64,000 bases of DNA from Rhodospirillales bacterium (GTDB lineage Bacteria; Pseudomonadota; Alphaproteobacteria; ATCC43930; CGMCC-115725): positions 25,729 through 89,728 of the forward strand of contig JAQGIC010000103.1 of the NCBI GenBank assembly GCA_028288725.1, read 5' to 3'. Below the pieces are notes generated by a model, which searched no databases, had not been told where the DNA came from, and was given only the letters and a program-made list of their open reading frames with translations. How positions within the stretch are numbered: the stretch's first letter is position 1; every line of letters begins with the position of its first letter. Below are positions 8,951 to 17,453 of the stretch, piece after piece. The position numbers and the translations under genes were made by a program.

Positions 8951-9066
8951 TAGAGCGTGGTTCGACTGCTCGCAATCGAACCACGCTCAGACGTTATTGA
9001 TCTGGCGCGAATTCTTTGTCGTTCGAATGAGTCCATTCGAACGGTTTGGATCAGGTGATCCAAACC
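8951..9066. repeat. Three-hairpin palindromic element, second repeat type
   Basis: It begins with the same TAGAG as the other repeats but has a different core. There are three successive perfect inverted repeats: GAGCGTGGTTCGA/TCGAACCACGCTC (8953-8988), CGTTCGAATG/CATTCGAACG (9020-9043) and GGTTTGGATC/GATCCAAACC (9043-9066). It lies between divergent genes, so it is not simply a terminator. Confidence 0.7.
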
Positions 9067-9281
9067 GGAACGCGCACGAAATCGGATGATGCACGCCGCC
9101 GCCGCCCGCGTCATCGGAATCCTGCCGCCTTCGTCGCGCATATCGGCCGTAAACGATCGGGAAGCCGCAATCAATTTCTGCTATCTTGCCGCGCATCGCA
9201 CTCGCCCACCCGCGTCGGCATCGCAGACGGCGGCGTCGACGATCGTCAGTTTCGGCCGCGCCCTTTCACGGAAAAGGATCC

Positions 9282-10202
9282 ATGCAGCATCTTAGCGCAG
9301 ACGCCCCCGAGCGAGGCGGGAAACCCATGCGCATCGCCATCTGCGCCAAGCTCGATCTGTTCGGCGCCATCGCGCTCAACCATCTGCTGCCGCGCCTCGC
9401 CGGCCATGAAGTTGCGGTGTTCTATTCGAACAAACGCCGGAACGACGAGGTCGCCGTGCCGGAATTGGCGCGGCTGCGGCTCATCGAGCGCGACCTGCCG
9501 TTGGGCGTGCTGTTCCCGTTGATCGAACAGAGACCGCCGGCCTCGCCCGCCTTCCGCACCTTCCGGCAGCTCGCCGAGGCTTACGGGCTCGCCGGCACGA
9601 TCCTCACCGACCTCAAGGCGGACGGCGACCGGCCGCTGCTGGCCGCGTTCCAGCCGGATCTCATCCTGTCGGTGCGCTTCAGCCTGATCTTTCCGCAGGC
9701 GCTGATCGACCTGCCGCGCCACGGCATCATCAATGTCCACCCGGGGCGCCTGCCCAACTATGGCGGCCTGTTCGCGCCGTTCCGTCAGATGCTGAACGGC
9801 GAGCAGACGCTCGGCTGCACGGTCCATATGGTCGACCGCGGCATCGACACCGGCCCCATTCTCGCGGTCGAACCGGTGCCGCTCGACCCGAGCCGCTCCA
9901 TGATCTGGCATTCGGCGCGGCTCTATGCCGCCGGCGCGCGCCGGGCGGCCGATTTCGTCGATCGGATCGCCGCCGGCCAGACGCTCCGGCCCGAGCCGCA
10001 GGACCCATCGGCCCGCGCTTATTACCGCTTTCCGACCAACGAGGAATTCGCCGCCTTCGCGGCCCAGGGGTTCGAGACGGTGAAATCGGACGATTACATC
10101 GAATGCCTTCGGCTGTTCCTGCCCTCGATCGATCTCGGCGCCATCGACCAGCTGGTACCCACGGCGGCAATGCCGGCCCGGCGCGTCGCGGGCAATCCTT
10201 AG
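9282..10202 (+). CDS. Formyltransferase-fold protein
   Basis: A 306-residue protein of the formyl_trans family (methionyl-tRNA formyltransferase, GART and sugar N-formyltransferases). The catalytic Asn-His pair sits in HGIINVHPGRLPNYGG (residues about 148-163), and the Asp in MVDRGIDTGPIL. Gly-rich N- and C-terminal tRNA-binding parts of true Fmt are not evident, and the C-terminus is unrelated to Fmt, so a small-molecule formyl or hydrolase role is more likely than initiator-tRNA formylation. I chose the ATG at 9282 (AAGGA 5 nt upstream); ATG 9327 is a plausible alternative. It heads an overlapping operon of signalling genes, and its stop lies 2 bp before the next start. Confidence 0.75.
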   Translation: MQHLSADAPERGGKPMRIAICAKLDLFGAIALNHLLPRLAGHEVAVFYSNKRRNDEVAVPELARLRLIERDLPLGVLFPLIEQRPPASPAFRTFRQLAEAYGLAGTILTDLKADGDRPLLAAFQPDLILSVRFSLIFPQALIDLPRHGIINVHPGRLPNYGGLFAPFRQMLNGEQTLGCTVHMVDRGIDTGPILAVEPVPLDPSRSMIWHSARLYAAGARRAADFVDRIAAGQTLRPEPQDPSARAYYRFPTNEEFAAFAAQGFETVKSDDYIECLRLFLPSIDLGAIDQLVPTAAMPARRVAGNP

Positions 10203-10204
10203 CG

Positions 10205-10975
10205 ATGCTGGGCAACGCCTCGCTCACCCAGCGCATGACGATCACCGTCGTCCTGATCCTGATCGTCGCCGCCACGCTGACGGCGACGCTCAACATCCTC
10301 AAGTTCGAACGGGTGGTCGCCGACCGGGAGGCCGCGATCTACGGGTTCGAGGTCAGTGACATCAAGCGCGTCGTCGAAGACAGCATGAACCTGGGTCTGG
10401 CGCTGAACATGCTGCGCAACACCCAGGCGCTGATCGACCGGCGCAATGCCGAAGATCCCGTGATTCAGGGCATCTCGGTCTATGACGAGCAGCGGCACGT
10501 GCTGTTCGATACCGATCGGCAGCGCCTCGGCGAGCCGCTCGATCGACGCTGGCAGGCGCTGGCGCCCGACCAGGCGGCCTGGGCCGGCCGTACGCCGGAC
10601 ACCGCCTTTACCGGCGCGCCCCTGGTCAACAGCTTCGGCAAGAGCGTGGGGGGAATCGTGCTGCGCTACGATCCGAACCGCATCAGCCAGACCGTGACCG
10701 GCGTGCTGCTGGAGGTGACGGTCGCGACGCTGGAGGTGACCCTCATCGCCTGCGTGATCGCCGTGGCCGGCGTCTGGTGGCTGATCCGCGACGCCCGGCA
10801 TCGGCTGCAGGCGATGGGCAGCGGCCTTGCGGCATTGGCCGACGAGAACCAGCCGTCCACGCGGCTGCCGGCGTCGGCGGACGACGAACCGGGCTTCACC
10901 CGGGCGGCGCGCGAAACCCTGTATCGCCTGCGCCGGGCCGAACGGTTGATCGAACGGATAGGTTTGCGCAAATGA
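10205..10975 (+). CDS. Membrane sensor protein, periplasmic domain with short cytoplasmic tail
   Basis: A 256-residue protein with a membrane helix at about residues 12-30, a periplasmic domain of about 140 residues, and a second helix at about 178-195 (VTLIACVIAVAGVWWLI). The tail after it looks HAMP-like. No kinase, cyclase or methyl-accepting output domain follows. The periplasmic part has YDEQRHVLFDTDRQ, as in Cache-like sensor domains. It overlaps the next gene (ATGA at 10972-10975). That next protein has a comparable periplasmic domain, so the pair may have arisen by duplication and may form a heteromeric sensor. Confidence 0.6.
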   Translation: MLGNASLTQRMTITVVLILIVAATLTATLNILKFERVVADREAAIYGFEVSDIKRVVEDSMNLGLALNMLRNTQALIDRRNAEDPVIQGISVYDEQRHVLFDTDRQRLGEPLDRRWQALAPDQAAWAGRTPDTAFTGAPLVNSFGKSVGGIVLRYDPNRISQTVTGVLLEVTVATLEVTLIACVIAVAGVWWLIRDARHRLQAMGSGLAALADENQPSTRLPASADDEPGFTRAARETLYRLRRAERLIERIGLRK

Positions 10976-13134
10976 GCGGACGGAACGCCAAACCCGACCT
11001 GCGTCGCCGAAACGTCGGTGCCGGCTTCAGCCGCAGCCTGGTGACGCGTCTCGTGACGCTGTCCGTCGTCCTGATGATCGCCGCGACGGCCTTCATCTCC
11101 GAGCGCTCGCTCAATGCCGTCGCCCGCGAGGTTCAGCCGGAGTTCAATCGCGAGGCCAGCGTCGTCGGCGGCGCCATCGCGGGTCAGATCGCGCGCGCGC
11201 TCGAACTGGGCATTCCGCTGGACCAGCTGGTCGGCATGGACGAGTTCCTGGACCCCGTGCTCGCCGCCCGTTCGAGCTTCGACTATCTGATCTTGAGCGA
11301 TCCCGCGGGCCGTCCGCTCTATGCCCGCGGCACCCAGATAGACCGGTTCCGGCGCGCGGTCGCCGACCGGGCCATCCTGTTCTCCGCCCCCGAAGCGGCG
11401 CTCAGCGCCGACGACGGCGAGCGCGCGGCGCAGGTCACCCAATTCGCCGGCCTGTTCAACACCGCGATCCCGATCAGCGCCGACGGCCGGGTCCAGGCCT
11501 GGCTGCATATCGGCGTCGATGCCTCCTCGCTCGCCCGCCTGGTCAGCGATACGCGCTGGGACGTCGCCATCGTGCTGATGGTCTCGCTGCTCACCACGAT
11601 CGAGCTGATGGCCTTCCTGGTCGATCGCTCGCTGTCGACCCCCCTGCGCCTGATCGAACAGCTGTCGGCGAAGGTCGCGACCGGCGACTGGGCGGTCCGC
11701 GTCGAGGTCGCGACCCACGACGAGACCGGCCGGCTCCTGCGCGGCTTCAACGCCATCATCCGGCGCGTCAACGATCATTGGGACCGGCTCAGCTGGAAAG
11801 CGGCCGAGGTCGAGCGCGCCAACCCGCGCGCCGCCGGGCGGCTCCGCCGCATCCGCGAGGCGATCGGCCGGCATGCGACGTTCCGCAGCGGCCGGGGCAC
11901 GCTCGAGCGACCCGCGCATTCCGCGGCCATCGCACGCACGCCGCTGTTCATCTATATCTTCGCCGAGCAGCTCTCGACCTCGTTCATGCCGCTCTATGCC
12001 CGGCAGCTCTACAAGCCGCTCTGGGGCGTCGACCAGAACCTGCTGATCGGCCTGCCGATCACCGTTTTCATGGCCGGCATCGCCTTCGCGACGCCGTTCG
12101 GCGCCAGCCTGGTCCGCCGGCACGGGCCGCGTCGCGTCTTCCTGATGGGCGCTCTCCCCGCGTTCCTCGGCTACCTCATGGTCGCCTTCGCCGATTCGCT
12201 TCCGGCCCTGATCTTCTGGCGCGCCATCACCGCAGTCGGCTACTCGATGATCACCATCTCGAGCCAGGGCTATCTCGCCGCGATCGCCCGCCAGCAGCAG
12301 CGGACGCAGAGCATGGCCGTGTTCGTCAGCGCCGTCATGACCGGCACGGCCTGCGGCACCGCCGTCGGGGCCGTCATGGCCGACCGGCTCGGCTATGCCG
12401 CGACCTTCCTCGTGGCGGCCAGCCTCGTGCTGATCGCCGCCGGCTTCGTCTGGGTCTATATGGAGGAGCCGAAGGGCGACGCCGCCGCTGGACCGGTGCG
12501 CGCCGAGGCGCCGCCGCGCGGTTCGCTCATCCAGGCGATGCTCAACCCACGCTTCGCGGCCCTGATCCTGTTCGCGGCGATCCCCGCCAAGATCGTGCTG
12601 ACCGGCTTCATCTTCTATCTGGCGCCGCTCTATCTGACGAGCCTCGCGCTGCCGCAGCCGGCGATCGGCCGGACGATCATGAGCTACGCGCTCGTCATGA
12701 TCATGACGATCGGGCTCTCGGCGCGCCTGTCCGACAAGCTCGGCTGGGCCAGCCAGCAGATCGTCTGGGCCGGGCTCGTGACCGGTCTCGGCACGGTCGC
12801 CATCCTGTTTCTGGATCCGGCCTCGGCCGTGCTGGTCGCGATCATGGTCTACGGCCTGTGCCAGGGTCTGGCCGCCGCCCCGATGTTGGCGATCGTGCCT
12901 GAGATCTGCCCGGAGGAATCGCGCCGGCTCGGCGCCGCGACGCTGTTCGGCTATCTGCGTCTGGGCGAGCGCATCGGCAGCATGGCCGGCCCCTTCATCG
13001 CCGCCGGGCTCATTGCCACCGTCGGCTATGCCGATGCGATCCTGTCGCTGGGCGCGATTTCGACCGTGCCGGCGATCATCTATGCCATCATCCAGCGCAC
13101 GGCACGCCGGCCCGTGGCGGAGGCCGCATCATGA
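10972..13134 (+). CDS. Sensor-HAMP-MFS fusion protein
   Basis: A 720-residue protein combining a two-helix sensor with a transporter. The first helix (about residues 27-46), a periplasmic sensor domain (47-195), the second helix (about 198-218) and a HAMP linker (218-270, STPLRLIEQLSAKVATGDWA) precede a complete major-facilitator domain from about residue 320 to 715. The MFS half has about 12 hydrophobic segments and a loop 2-3 region VRRHGPRRVFLMGALPAF. A signalling module joined to an MFS carrier is unusual. I infer a transceptor, or a transporter gated by a sensed ligand; the substrate is unknown. It overlaps both neighbours by 4 bp. Confidence 0.75.
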   Translation: MSGRNAKPDLRRRNVGAGFSRSLVTRLVTLSVVLMIAATAFISERSLNAVAREVQPEFNREASVVGGAIAGQIARALELGIPLDQLVGMDEFLDPVLAARSSFDYLILSDPAGRPLYARGTQIDRFRRAVADRAILFSAPEAALSADDGERAAQVTQFAGLFNTAIPISADGRVQAWLHIGVDASSLARLVSDTRWDVAIVLMVSLLTTIELMAFLVDRSLSTPLRLIEQLSAKVATGDWAVRVEVATHDETGRLLRGFNAIIRRVNDHWDRLSWKAAEVERANPRAAGRLRRIREAIGRHATFRSGRGTLERPAHSAAIARTPLFIYIFAEQLSTSFMPLYARQLYKPLWGVDQNLLIGLPITVFMAGIAFATPFGASLVRRHGPRRVFLMGALPAFLGYLMVAFADSLPALIFWRAITAVGYSMITISSQGYLAAIARQQQRTQSMAVFVSAVMTGTACGTAVGAVMADRLGYAATFLVAASLVLIAAGFVWVYMEEPKGDAAAGPVRAEAPPRGSLIQAMLNPRFAALILFAAIPAKIVLTGFIFYLAPLYLTSLALPQPAIGRTIMSYALVMIMTIGLSARLSDKLGWASQQIVWAGLVTGLGTVAILFLDPASAVLVAIMVYGLCQGLAAAPMLAIVPEICPEESRRLGAATLFGYLRLGERIGSMAGPFIAAGLIATVGYADAILSLGAISTVPAIIYAIIQRTARRPVAEAAS

Positions 13135-14156
13135 GCCCCGCGCCGCTCGTGATGCTGCCGCGCCGCCGGTTCCTCGCGGGTGCCGCCGCACTGGGCGGCC
13201 TGGCGCTCGGCGCGCCGGCGATCGTGCGCGCCCAGGGCAGCAGGCCGCGCATCTACATGATGCTGTTCCGCGGCTGGGAAGATGCCTGCGACGGCTTCCG
13301 CGACTATCTGATCTCGCGCGGTCTCGATGTCGAGATGACGATCGGCAACGCGGACCGGGAAGCCGGCGCCGTGCCGGGCCTGGTGGCGGCCGCCAAGGCC
13401 CTGCGGCCGGATCTGGTCTATATCTGGGGCACCAACACGGCGGCCCTGGCGCTGGGCCCCTGGGACGCACCGGATCCGACGCCCTATCTGACGGACATTC
13501 CGGCCGTGTTCAACATCGTGACCGAACCGGTCGGCAACCGCATCATCCCGTCGCTCGAGCATCCCGGGCGGAACGCGACCGGCACGCTCTACGTCGTGCC
13601 GATCGATATTCAGCTGCGCACGATCGCCAGCTACAAGCCGTTCAAGCGCCTGGGCATCATCTACAATCCGCTGGAGCGAAACTCGATCCTGACGGTCGAC
13701 GCGCTCAAGACCGAGCTCGCCAAGCTGGGCGGCGAGCTGATCGAAAGTCCGGTGCCGATCGCCGACGGCGAGCCGGTGGCGGCGGGCCTGAGCGAGCTGG
13801 TCAAGCGACTGAAGGATGATGGCGCCGACTGGCTCTACATTCCGCCCGACACGTTCCTGCAGCAGCACCGCAACCTGTTGACCAACAGCGCGCTCCAGGC
13901 CGGATTGCCGGCCTTCACCTCGACCGAGCCCTATATCCGCGACAGCAACGCGCTGTTCGGGCTGGTCTGCCGCTACTACAACATCGGCCAGTTCACCGGA
14001 CGCAAGGCCGAGCAGATCCTGCGCGAAGGGGCCAAGCCCAGCGAGCTGCCGGTCGAAACGCTGAACCGCTTCTCGCTCTTGGTGAACATGCGGGCGGCCA
14101 ATAAGCTGAAGCTCTATCCGCCGATGAACATGCTGCGCTACGCGGAGGCGGTATGA
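13131..14156 (+). CDS. Tat-exported ABC-type substrate-binding protein (ABC_sub_bind family), no transporter partner
   Basis: A 341-residue periplasmic binding protein. The N-terminus has a twin-arginine signal (RRRFLAG at residues 11-17) with cleavage likely after IVRAQ. The two-lobed fold is related to the ABC_sub_bind/LivK-like family, with YIWGTNTAALALG, GRNATGTLY and FTSTEPYIRDSNALFGLVCRYYNIG as recognisable segments. No ABC permease or ATPase gene lies nearby. It overlaps the sensor-MFS gene before it and the SpoIIE-phosphatase gene after it by 4 bp each. I infer that it delivers a ligand signal to one of those membrane proteins rather than to an importer. Confidence 0.8.
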   Translation: MSPAPLVMLPRRRFLAGAAALGGLALGAPAIVRAQGSRPRIYMMLFRGWEDACDGFRDYLISRGLDVEMTIGNADREAGAVPGLVAAAKALRPDLVYIWGTNTAALALGPWDAPDPTPYLTDIPAVFNIVTEPVGNRIIPSLEHPGRNATGTLYVVPIDIQLRTIASYKPFKRLGIIYNPLERNSILTVDALKTELAKLGGELIESPVPIADGEPVAAGLSELVKRLKDDGADWLYIPPDTFLQQHRNLLTNSALQAGLPAFTSTEPYIRDSNALFGLVCRYYNIGQFTGRKAEQILREGAKPSELPVETLNRFSLLVNMRAANKLKLYPPMNMLRYAEAV

Positions 14157-16324
14157 CGACGCCCGCGGTCCTGCCCGCCGGCCGCGCACGCCGGCCCATG
14201 CGCCGGCTGGCGCGGCCGGCGCTGCTGCTACGCACGCGGATCGTGCTGCTGTTCGCGATCGTGACGGTGCTGTTCGGGGCGTTGGTCGGCGGTCCGGCGG
14301 GGATCGTGATCACATCCGCCGACCGGACGCAGGAGGACATTCTGCTGCAGGATCAGCGGCTCCTGTGGCAGGACAGCGTCACGCTCGGCGGCCAACCCTA
14401 TCTCGCCCTCGCCAAGCAGCTCGCCGGCGATGCTCGGTTCGTCTCGCTGCGCGCCGCCGCCTCGACCGGCGCGCTGACCCAGCGTCTGGCCCACGAAGTG
14501 GCCCGCCGCCAGGACGATCTGGAGAACCCGGTCTATCGGATCGATCTGGTCGGCGCCGACGGCAGGCTGATCGCCTCCTCTGCCGGCGTCGGCGTCGACG
14601 ATCCGCTGGTGGATGCGGTCGGCATCCTGCGCCAATTGGGCGCCGCACGCAGCGTGATCGGCGTCGAGAATCGCCCGGATACCCCGCCCGGCGAGCATCA
14701 GCTGATGAAGGTCGCGAGTACCGCGCTGCCGGCCGACGGCGGTTTCATCGCCGTCGCCGGCGGCTTCGGCAGTTCGGTCGCGGCGCTCGCCGAGGCGCTC
14801 AAGGCCGACACGTTCGTGATCGGCCGCGACCGCAAGCTGATCAGTGCCATTCATCCGGCGCTCTGGCCGCAGATCGTCACCGACGATACCCCGCTCAACG
14901 ACCACACGATCATCCACCTGAGCCGTGAAGGCCGCGCGCTCGAGCTGGTGCCCTCGCCGATCGTCGATTCGACCGGCAACACGATCGCGACCGTCTTCAC
15001 CCTACGCGACGTCACCTTCACCGAGCAGAACCGGCTGCTGCTGTTCTGCGTCACCGGCGCGCTCGCGGCCTTCCTCCTGGTCGTGCTCGTGGCCAGCCTC
15101 TACGGCTATCTGAATGGCGCGTTCATGCCGCTGGGCGAGGTCGCGACCGCCGTGCGCGCGCTCTCGCGCGGCGACACGATGGTCAGCGTCGACCTGCCGT
15201 CCCGCGCCGACGAGGTCGGCCAGATCGCCGAGGCGGTCGAAGTGTTCCGGCGCGACGCGGTCGAGCTCGAACGGCTCGCCTTCAAGGGGCGCATCGAGCG
15301 GGCCCAGCAGGAAGCGCTGATCCGCCATGAGATGACCAAGCTCGCCAGCACGCTCGACCCCGAGGCGCGCGCGCAGGTCGTGGCCGATCTGGAGGCGCTG
15401 CAGACCGGGGCGGAATCCCAGGACGAGGGACGTTCGGGCGCGCTGCTGTCCGAAGCCTTCAAGCATATGGCCGCCCGTGTCGTCGAGGCGCACCGGCAGC
15501 TGTCCGGCCTGCTCGCCGAACGAACCCGCGACCTGACTATCGTGCGCCAGGCGCTCGACGAGCGGAACGAGCTGACCCGCATCCGCCAGGAGCTCGACGT
15601 CGCGCGGCGCCTGCAGCTCTCGAGCCTGCCGACCCGCTTTCCGGCCTTTCCGGACCGGACGGAATTCGACCTGCATGCCGCCATGCTGCCCGCCCGCGAG
15701 GTCGGCGGCGATTTCTACGATTACACCCTGGTCGATCGCGACCATCTGGCGGTGATGATCGGCGACGCATCGGGCAAGGGCGTCTCGGCCGCCCTGTTCA
15801 TCGCCGTCGGACGGAGCCTGATGCGCTCGGCCGTGGGCCGAGGCGCCAGCCCGTCCGAATGCCTGGAGATCGCCAACAACACGCTCTGCATCGACAATGA
15901 AACGATGATGTTCGCAACGGCGTTCATTGCCATCATCGACTTGCGCACGGGTGACATGGTCTATGCCAATGCCGGACATAACCCGCCCTACATCAAACGC
16001 GCCGACGGCCGGGTGACGACGCTCGACCAGTCGAACGGCATCGCGCTCGGCGTCGTCGAAGAGATGGCCTTCGTCGATCGGCCGGAGCGGCTGGTCCCCG
16101 GCGACACATTCCTGCTGTTCACCGACGGCGTCACCGAGGCAACGGATGCTGCCGGCACGCTGTTCACCGAGCCCAGGCTGATCGAAAGCCTGGAGGACAT
16201 CGGCGCGCTCAGTCCGGGCGCGGTCATCGACCGGGTGGTGGGCGACATCGGCCGCTTCGTCGGGACCGCCGAACAGGCCGACGACATCACCATGATCTGC
16301 ACGCGCTATCTGGGGGCGGCATGA
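14153..16324 (+). CDS. Membrane-bound SpoIIE-type PP2C phosphatase with sensor and HAMP domains
   Basis: A 723-residue receptor. Membrane helices lie at about residues 24-45 and 293-318, enclosing a periplasmic sensor domain. HAMP follows (320-372), then a coiled-coil linker and a SpoIIE/PP2C phosphatase domain (480-720). The metal-binding motifs GDFYD (about 518), GDASGKG (about 536), DGVTEA (about 657) and DDITM (about 709) are all present, so it should be active. RsbU/SpoIIE-type enzymes dephosphorylate STAS anti-anti-sigma proteins. The kinase encoded at 16321 and the STAS protein at 16907 are the obvious partners. The orphan binding protein just upstream may bring the ligand to its sensor. 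Confidence 0.92.
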   Translation: MTTPAVLPAGRARRPMRRLARPALLLRTRIVLLFAIVTVLFGALVGGPAGIVITSADRTQEDILLQDQRLLWQDSVTLGGQPYLALAKQLAGDARFVSLRAAASTGALTQRLAHEVARRQDDLENPVYRIDLVGADGRLIASSAGVGVDDPLVDAVGILRQLGAARSVIGVENRPDTPPGEHQLMKVASTALPADGGFIAVAGGFGSSVAALAEALKADTFVIGRDRKLISAIHPALWPQIVTDDTPLNDHTIIHLSREGRALELVPSPIVDSTGNTIATVFTLRDVTFTEQNRLLLFCVTGALAAFLLVVLVASLYGYLNGAFMPLGEVATAVRALSRGDTMVSVDLPSRADEVGQIAEAVEVFRRDAVELERLAFKGRIERAQQEALIRHEMTKLASTLDPEARAQVVADLEALQTGAESQDEGRSGALLSEAFKHMAARVVEAHRQLSGLLAERTRDLTIVRQALDERNELTRIRQELDVARRLQLSSLPTRFPAFPDRTEFDLHAAMLPAREVGGDFYDYTLVDRDHLAVMIGDASGKGVSAALFIAVGRSLMRSAVGRGASPSECLEIANNTLCIDNETMMFATAFIAIIDLRTGDMVYANAGHNPPYIKRADGRVTTLDQSNGIALGVVEEMAFVDRPERLVPGDTFLLFTDGVTEATDAAGTLFTEPRLIESLEDIGALSPGAVIDRVVGDIGRFVGTAEQADDITMICTRYLGAA

Positions 16325-16746
16325 GCAAACAGCCGGTCGCCATTCTGGAGGAGGCGCTGCCGAACGACCTGGCGGCGATCGGCGCGTTCGCGGAGCGGGT
16401 CGAGGCCTTCTGCGCGGCGGAAGGCGTAGCACCCGCGATCGTCTATCAGCTCAATCTCGCGATCGACGAGCTCGCGACCAACGTCATCTCCTACGGCTGG
16501 GACGACGCCGGGCCGCATCAGCTCCAGATCAAGCTCTGCCTGGCACCGGGCCGGCTGACCGTGCTGATCGAGGACGACGGCCGTGCGTTCAACCCGCTCG
16601 ACCGGCCGCCGCCCGATCTGGATGCCGCAATCGAGGCGCGGGCCATCGGCGGCCTCGGCATCCATTTCGTGCGCCAGTTCGCCACCGACTTCACGTACGA
16701 GCGGGTGGCGGGCCGCAATCGCCTGACGATCGGGAAGCGTCTCTAG
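16321..16746 (+). CDS. RsbW-like anti-sigma factor / serine kinase
   Basis: A 141-residue single-domain GHKL ATPase of the HATPase_c_2 type. The N box reads NLAIDELATNVISYG, the G1 box IEDDGRAFNP, and the G2 box GGLGIHFVRQF. Such proteins bind either a sigma factor or an unphosphorylated STAS protein and phosphorylate the latter. The gene overlaps the phosphatase gene by 4 bp. Its TAG stop (16744-16746) is the first TAG of a palindromic repeat. No sigma-factor gene is in the window, so its ultimate target is unseen and could be non-sigma. Confidence 0.88.
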   Translation: MSKQPVAILEEALPNDLAAIGAFAERVEAFCAAEGVAPAIVYQLNLAIDELATNVISYGWDDAGPHQLQIKLCLAPGRLTVLIEDDGRAFNPLDRPPPDLDAAIEARAIGGLGIHFVRQFATDFTYERVAGRNRLTIGKRL

Positions 16747-16858
16747 AGCGCGATGATATGAGGCCTGCTCGCCCTCATATCTGAATCGCACTCTAAATCA
16801 TATGTTTAGAGACTGATTCACCGATCAAACCGAGCCGGTTTGATCGGATCAGGCTCTA
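16744..16858. repeat. Interspersed palindromic repeat, copy B (full length)
   Basis: It has the same 115-bp two-hairpin structure as copy A with only scattered changes, mostly in loops (GAGCC for GAGTT in the second loop). Its left TAG is the stop of the RsbW-like gene. It lies between convergent genes, where the hairpins could act as a two-way terminator. Confidence 0.85.
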
Positions 16859-16906
16859 GCGTGCGATGACCCGAGGCCCACTGAATTGCCCGCCACATCA
16901 TATGGG

Positions 16907-17218
16907 TCAGCGCAGGGCGGTGAGCGCGCTCGCCTGATCCGGGTGGATGTCGAGGATCGAGCCGAAGCCGCTGACCTTGAACACCTCGGCGATGGACGCG
17001 TTGAGCGAGCAAAGCGCGAGCTTGCCGCCCACGGCCTTTAGCTTCTTCGCAGCGATCAGCACGATCCGCAGACCGGCGCTCGAGATATATTGCACCTTGG
17101 AGAAGTCGATCAGCATCTGCGTGGTGCCGCCGGCGACTGCGGCAAGCACTTCCTGCTCGAAGCCCGGCGCCGAGTGGCTGTCGAGACGGCCGGCGGGCGA
17201 TAGGATTGTTTCGGACAT
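16907..17218 (-). CDS. STAS-domain anti-sigma factor antagonist
   Basis: A 103-residue single STAS domain. It contains DFSKVQYISSAGLRIVL, in which the conserved serine before AGL is the residue phosphorylated by RsbW-like kinases. The ATG at 17218 gives a protein of typical RsbV/SpoIIAA length; the frame upstream lacks a plausible start. It is convergent with the kinase gene and separated from it by repeat copy B. Together with the phosphatase at 14153 and the kinase at 16321 it completes a partner-switching set, although it is transcribed on its own. Confidence 0.9.
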   Translation of the reverse strand: MSETILSPAGRLDSHSAPGFEQEVLAAVAGGTTQMLIDFSKVQYISSAGLRIVLIAAKKLKAVGGKLALCSLNASIAEVFKVSGFGSILDIHPDQASALTALR

Positions 17219-17453
17219 GGAACAACTTTCCGGAGACGGGAGGAACGCGGAGAGAAAGTACTCGTGCCGCCGGAGAAAATCCATCCGCCTTGTACCCCGC
17301 CCGCGGACGAGACAATCGCCGGTCCGGTGCCGGATGGCCGGCCGCGCGTCGGAAAATACCATGTCTTAAACTTCTCAAAACTGCCTAAGTGGGCTACCCT
17401 CGCGTGATCGATGGGGGGATGGGCCCGTCCGTCTTGGAACAGTCGGATCGACC

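Noticed and set aside
13131..14156. The binding protein as part of an ABC importer with the MFS gene
   Set aside because: MFS carriers do not use ABC binding proteins, and no permease or ATPase gene lies in the operon.
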